Below the pieces are notes generated by a model, which saw only the letters and a program-made list of their open reading frames with translations, was not told where the DNA came from and ran no database searches. Positions 15,998-18,024 of a stretch of 18,024 nt of DNA are shown here, piece by piece. The stretch is from Ramicandelaber brevisporus (lineage: Eukaryota > Kickxellomycota > Ramicandelaberales > Ramicandelaberaceae), in NCBI GenBank assembly GCA_025201865.1, contig MU602779.1, positions 6,977 to 25,000 of the forward strand, read 5' to 3'. Both the position numbers and the translations under genes were made by a program. Each line of letters begins with the position of its first letter. Position 1 is the first letter of the stretch.

Positions 15998-16691
15998 CGC
16001 CACTCGCACAGCCTCGCAACCCAAAAATGGACGGGAAAGAATGAGCTGCAGCAACAAGAACGGGAGTCGGAATCGCTCTTCCAAAATGTGGCTGCGAAAA
16101 AAAAGAAAAAGAAAAGAAAGGAAGAGAAAGCTATGTTGCAGATGAGTTAGAGGCACGTACTTTTTTTTTCTTTCTTTTGGCGACGGAAGCACGCAGTGGA
16201 TGCAACAATCAGGAGGGCGATGGATCTCTAAATGCAGTGAGGAGTGAGGTCAAGTCAGGTGCTTTTGGTCAGATGCTACGGCGATGAATGAATGAATGTG
16301 CAGGAGTTGAAGAGAGCTCGTCGCCTGTGTTTGTGCCTGTTGTCGTCACGCGCTGCCTGACCTGGAAACAATAAAGTCGCAGTCTATCGGAAGAGGAGGA
16401 GGAAGTTGCAAAGTGGAAGTCTATAAGATAAGGCGAAGGGAAGGCGAAGTGAAGCGAAGCAAAGTGAAGTGTATAGTTGGCAAAGGCTGTGTATGTGCCA
16501 AAGTAAAGTTTTGACAGAAAGATACAGTTACGACGACGGCGACAGCAACAGCGACAGCAAGGTGTCGAAGAATGAGAGAGTTGGTAAACGTGGTGCGGCA
16601 GCGACTGGAGCAACTTTTTGCAAAACAAAAGAGTCGTCGAGCGGTTTCGGGAGGGCGGAGGCTGGTATGATCGCTGTTGTTGGGGAATGCG

Positions 16692-16797
16692 ATTGGTAAA
16701 AAAGCAGGGCGGGAATTTGTGACCCAATGTGCAAATGTCATTGCGGAGCTACCAATCAAAACTCAGGGGAAAGAGTAGCATGTCCGATCCGGATTGG
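16692..16797 (-). promoter_or_regulatory. Cluster of four CCAAT boxes, probable promoter of the zinc-finger gene
   Basis: CCAAT pentamers lie at 16692-16696 (-), 16724-16728 (+), 16752-16756 (+) and 16793-16797 (-), spaced 28 to 41 bases apart. CCAAT is the core bound by the Hap2/3/5 (NF-Y) complex. The cluster sits between the presumed 3' end of gene B and the start of the purine-rich leader, where a promoter for the minus-strand zinc-finger gene would be expected. Function is inference. Confidence 0.45.
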
Positions 16798-16812
16798 CTA
16801 AATCCGAACTGA

Positions 16813-16848
16813 CTGCCGAGACAACTGCTGAGACAACTGCCGAGATGC
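16813..16848 (+). repeat. Three tandem copies of a 12-base unit
   Basis: CTGCCGAGACAA, CTGCTGAGACAA and CTGCCGAGATGC follow each other without a gap, next to the CCAAT cluster. Confidence 0.8.
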
Positions 16849-16914
16849 CATGGCTTGGTGAAGATGGATGGCCTCGACGGCAAACTCGTGAGTAGACACA
16901 GCAATTGAGTTGCT

Positions 16915-16920
16915 TTTATT
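16915..16920 (-). terminator. Candidate poly(A) signal of gene B
   Basis: AATAAA on -, about 159 bases past the stop of gene B, within a stretch (TCATTCAATAAAA) that aligns with TTCATTCAAAAA after gene A, where the hexamer is missing. Confidence 0.45.
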
Positions 16921-16944
16921 GAATGAGTCACATTCGAGCTAAAC

Positions 16945-17053
16945 TGTGAGCTCAATTCAATGCATCTCCGGTTGCTCCAGAAGCTTCGTCGAGTAACATG
17001 TGCCACTCGATCAACTCCTCTGAATGGTTTCTAATTCAGTATATTCGTATTCA
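16945..17053 (-). repeat. 3'-flank segment shared with paralogue A
   Basis: Reverse-complement counterpart of 2419-2501. Two conserved blocks, at 17007-17053 and 16945-16958, match the flank of gene A, with a longer unrelated spacer between them. Confidence 0.75.
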
Positions 17054-17078
17054 AGTAGTTAGACTAATTGATATGAGG

Positions 17079-18024
17079 CTAAGTTATGATTTTAACAGCT
17101 GGACATTTCAAGATAAAGCTCATTCGTGTCTCTTCGCGATCAATGCCTGTCAAGTCCAATATACGAAGATTTGGAAATGCGGGAAGTATATAAGCTATGT
17201 GGTCCGTAAAAGTATCTTCGTTGTCTTTTGAGATTACAACCTTGCGAACTGAGTTGCATGGGTAGTTGTACACTGCCGCAATTGCATCATTCGTAATATC
17301 GCAATCCGTCAGTTTGATTTCTACAAGTCGCGGACATGATGCTATGAATTTCAGATAGCTCGAGTCAATGTCCATATATTTCAGCTCCAAATAAACAAGA
17401 CACGCAAATCTGCCCAATACATGACTCGTTTCAAGAATAGTAGCAATTAAACTCAGCTCGGAGATGCCTAGGCACGAGATCAAGCTTGAGGAAACGTCAA
17501 TTGTATACATATACCTAAAGATGCAGCTTCGGAGAGCAGGCATCGCTTCAAACAGCAGTCGACCAATGTCTGGAACCTTTGTGTCATCACCAATAAGCCT
17601 CAAACTTGAGATGGATGGCCATTGCTTGCTGGAGAAGATGGTCACGAGCGGACTATCTTCATTCCCATTGCAGCATTGTTTTGGTACACCCAACACAAAG
17701 TTACTGAGAATAGGAAAGCGCTCGGGGACAAATGATTGAAAGTCGTAGAGGTTTGAATTGCTGCAGCACACCTGGACGCAGAGCAAACGTAGATGCACGA
17801 AGACAGATTGAGGGTCTGTGCCAAAGACTTGCTTGTTAATCTCACCGTGACAGCTCCTTGGATTTACTTGAGCTATGGTCAGTCTGGTAAGCGTTGTTGG
17901 CATAAACTGAACAATGCTGGCTGGGAATGTTTGCAGAGATGCACAGTCGAGACGGATGCGCTTCTTGAACTCGATCTTGTCCATCAGAGACGCCAGTATA
18001 TGAGTTCTTTGCTGGTTGCCTGGG
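17079..18024 (-). CDS. F-box/LRR-like protein, 3' part (gene B), paralogue of gene A
   Basis: The frame is open from the right window edge (18024) to TAG at 17079-17081, giving 314 residues; the N terminus with the expected F-box lies outside. It aligns without large gaps to residues from about 212 to the end (522) of gene A, about two thirds identical by eye, starting with HILASLMDKIEFKKRIR and ending KCPAVKIIT against KCPNVKILT. It holds the same LRR-like segments (LVEIKLTDCDITNDAIAAV, LPAFPNLRILDL). Similarity is uneven: the segment coded by 17409-17516 is much less conserved than its neighbours. Expected role, from the relation to A, is substrate recognition by an SCF ubiquitin ligase. 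It lies tail-first towards the zinc-finger gene on the same strand. The internal ATG at 17984 is not the true start, since homology to A continues upstream of it. Confidence 0.8.
   Translation of the reverse strand, partial: PGNQQRTHILASLMDKIEFKKRIRLDCASLQTFPASIVQFMPTTLTRLTIAQVNPRSCHGEINKQVFGTDPQSVFVHLRLLCVQVCCSNSNLYDFQSFVPERFPILSNFVLGVPKQCCNGNEDSPLVTIFSSKQWPSISSLRLIGDDTKVPDIGRLLFEAMPALRSCIFRYMYTIDVSSSLISCLGISELSLIATILETSHVLGRFACLVYLELKYMDIDSSYLKFIASCPRLVEIKLTDCDITNDAIAAVYNYPCNSVRKVVISKDNEDTFTDHIAYILPAFPNLRILDLTGIDREETRMSFILKCPAVKIIT

Larger units (their letters stand above)
14354..16690 (-). other. Gene-less, purine-rich (+) leader/upstream region of the zinc-finger gene, dense in microsatellites
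   Basis: About 2.3 kb with no credible gene. The + strand is rich in G and A, so the sense strand of the zinc-finger gene is pyrimidine-rich here, mirroring the leader of the kinase-like gene. Minus-strand open frames (15300-15899, 15728-16192, 16269-16727) translate into His/Thr/Leu/Ser/Phe-rich sequence from CT and CA repeats and have no domain, so they are not called. An acceptor-like T-run plus CAG on - ends at 15317, and a donor-like GTAGGT on - starts at 15731, so a leader intron of about 415 bases is possible. Confidence 0.45.

Noticed and set aside
15728-16192. 154-codon open frame on -
   Set aside because: Ser/Phe/Leu/His runs from polypyrimidine and GAAT repeats; no recognisable protein.
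16269-16727. 152-codon open frame on -
   Set aside because: Cys/Arg/Ser runs from CGA/CTG triplets; no domain and poor start context, and it overlaps the CCAAT cluster area.

Overview
The window looks like nuclear DNA from a fungus, probably an early-diverging lineage (a Kickxellomycotina-like or other zoopagomycotan/mucoromycotan genome would fit; this placement is inference). Reasons: a spliceosomal Cdc5/Cef1 fragment, a fungal-type Sfp1/JAZF1-like C2H2 regulator with the N-terminal 'CCG...LHDLL' motif, large uninterrupted reading frames, a local cluster of divergent F-box/LRR-like genes, long homopolymeric amino acid tracts and no bacterial operon or ribosome-binding-site structure.

Layout: (1) 1-441, the 3' part of a Cdc5/Cef1-like reading frame that stops far too early and then runs into AT-rich DNA. 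(2) 819-6537, three different F-box-like/leucine-rich-repeat-like genes: two on + (called A and C here) and one on - (D), with C and D convergent. (3) 6538-8100, a divergent promoter area followed by about 1.1 kb of strongly pyrimidine-rich leader. (4) 8101-10545, a Ser/Gln-rich protein whose C-terminal half reads like a degenerate protein-kinase N-lobe with no C-lobe. (5) 10856-14353 on -, the Sfp1-like zinc-finger regulator, convergent with gene 4. (6) 14354-16900, about 2.5 kb without a believable gene: purine-rich on + (so pyrimidine-rich in the sense of the zinc-finger gene), packed with microsatellites and ending in a cluster of four CCAAT boxes. (7) 17079-18024 on -, the 3' part of a fourth F-box gene (B), a close paralogue of A in inverted orientation; the similarity continues past the stop codon into the 3' flank.

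How the parts may relate: the two central genes look like regulators (kinase-like signalling protein and growth-type transcription factor). Both have unusually long pyrimidine-rich leaders and they share a convergent 3' junction. The F-box genes around them look like a fast-evolving family that has duplicated and inverted locally; the truncated Cdc5 fragment beside them is consistent with the same rearrangement activity. No transposase, CRISPR array, tRNA or rRNA was recognised. I do not see a convincing new multi-gene system. The most unusual items are the kinase-like N-lobe protein, the truncated Cdc5 copy, the uneven divergence between A and B, and the mirrored pyrimidine-rich leaders.
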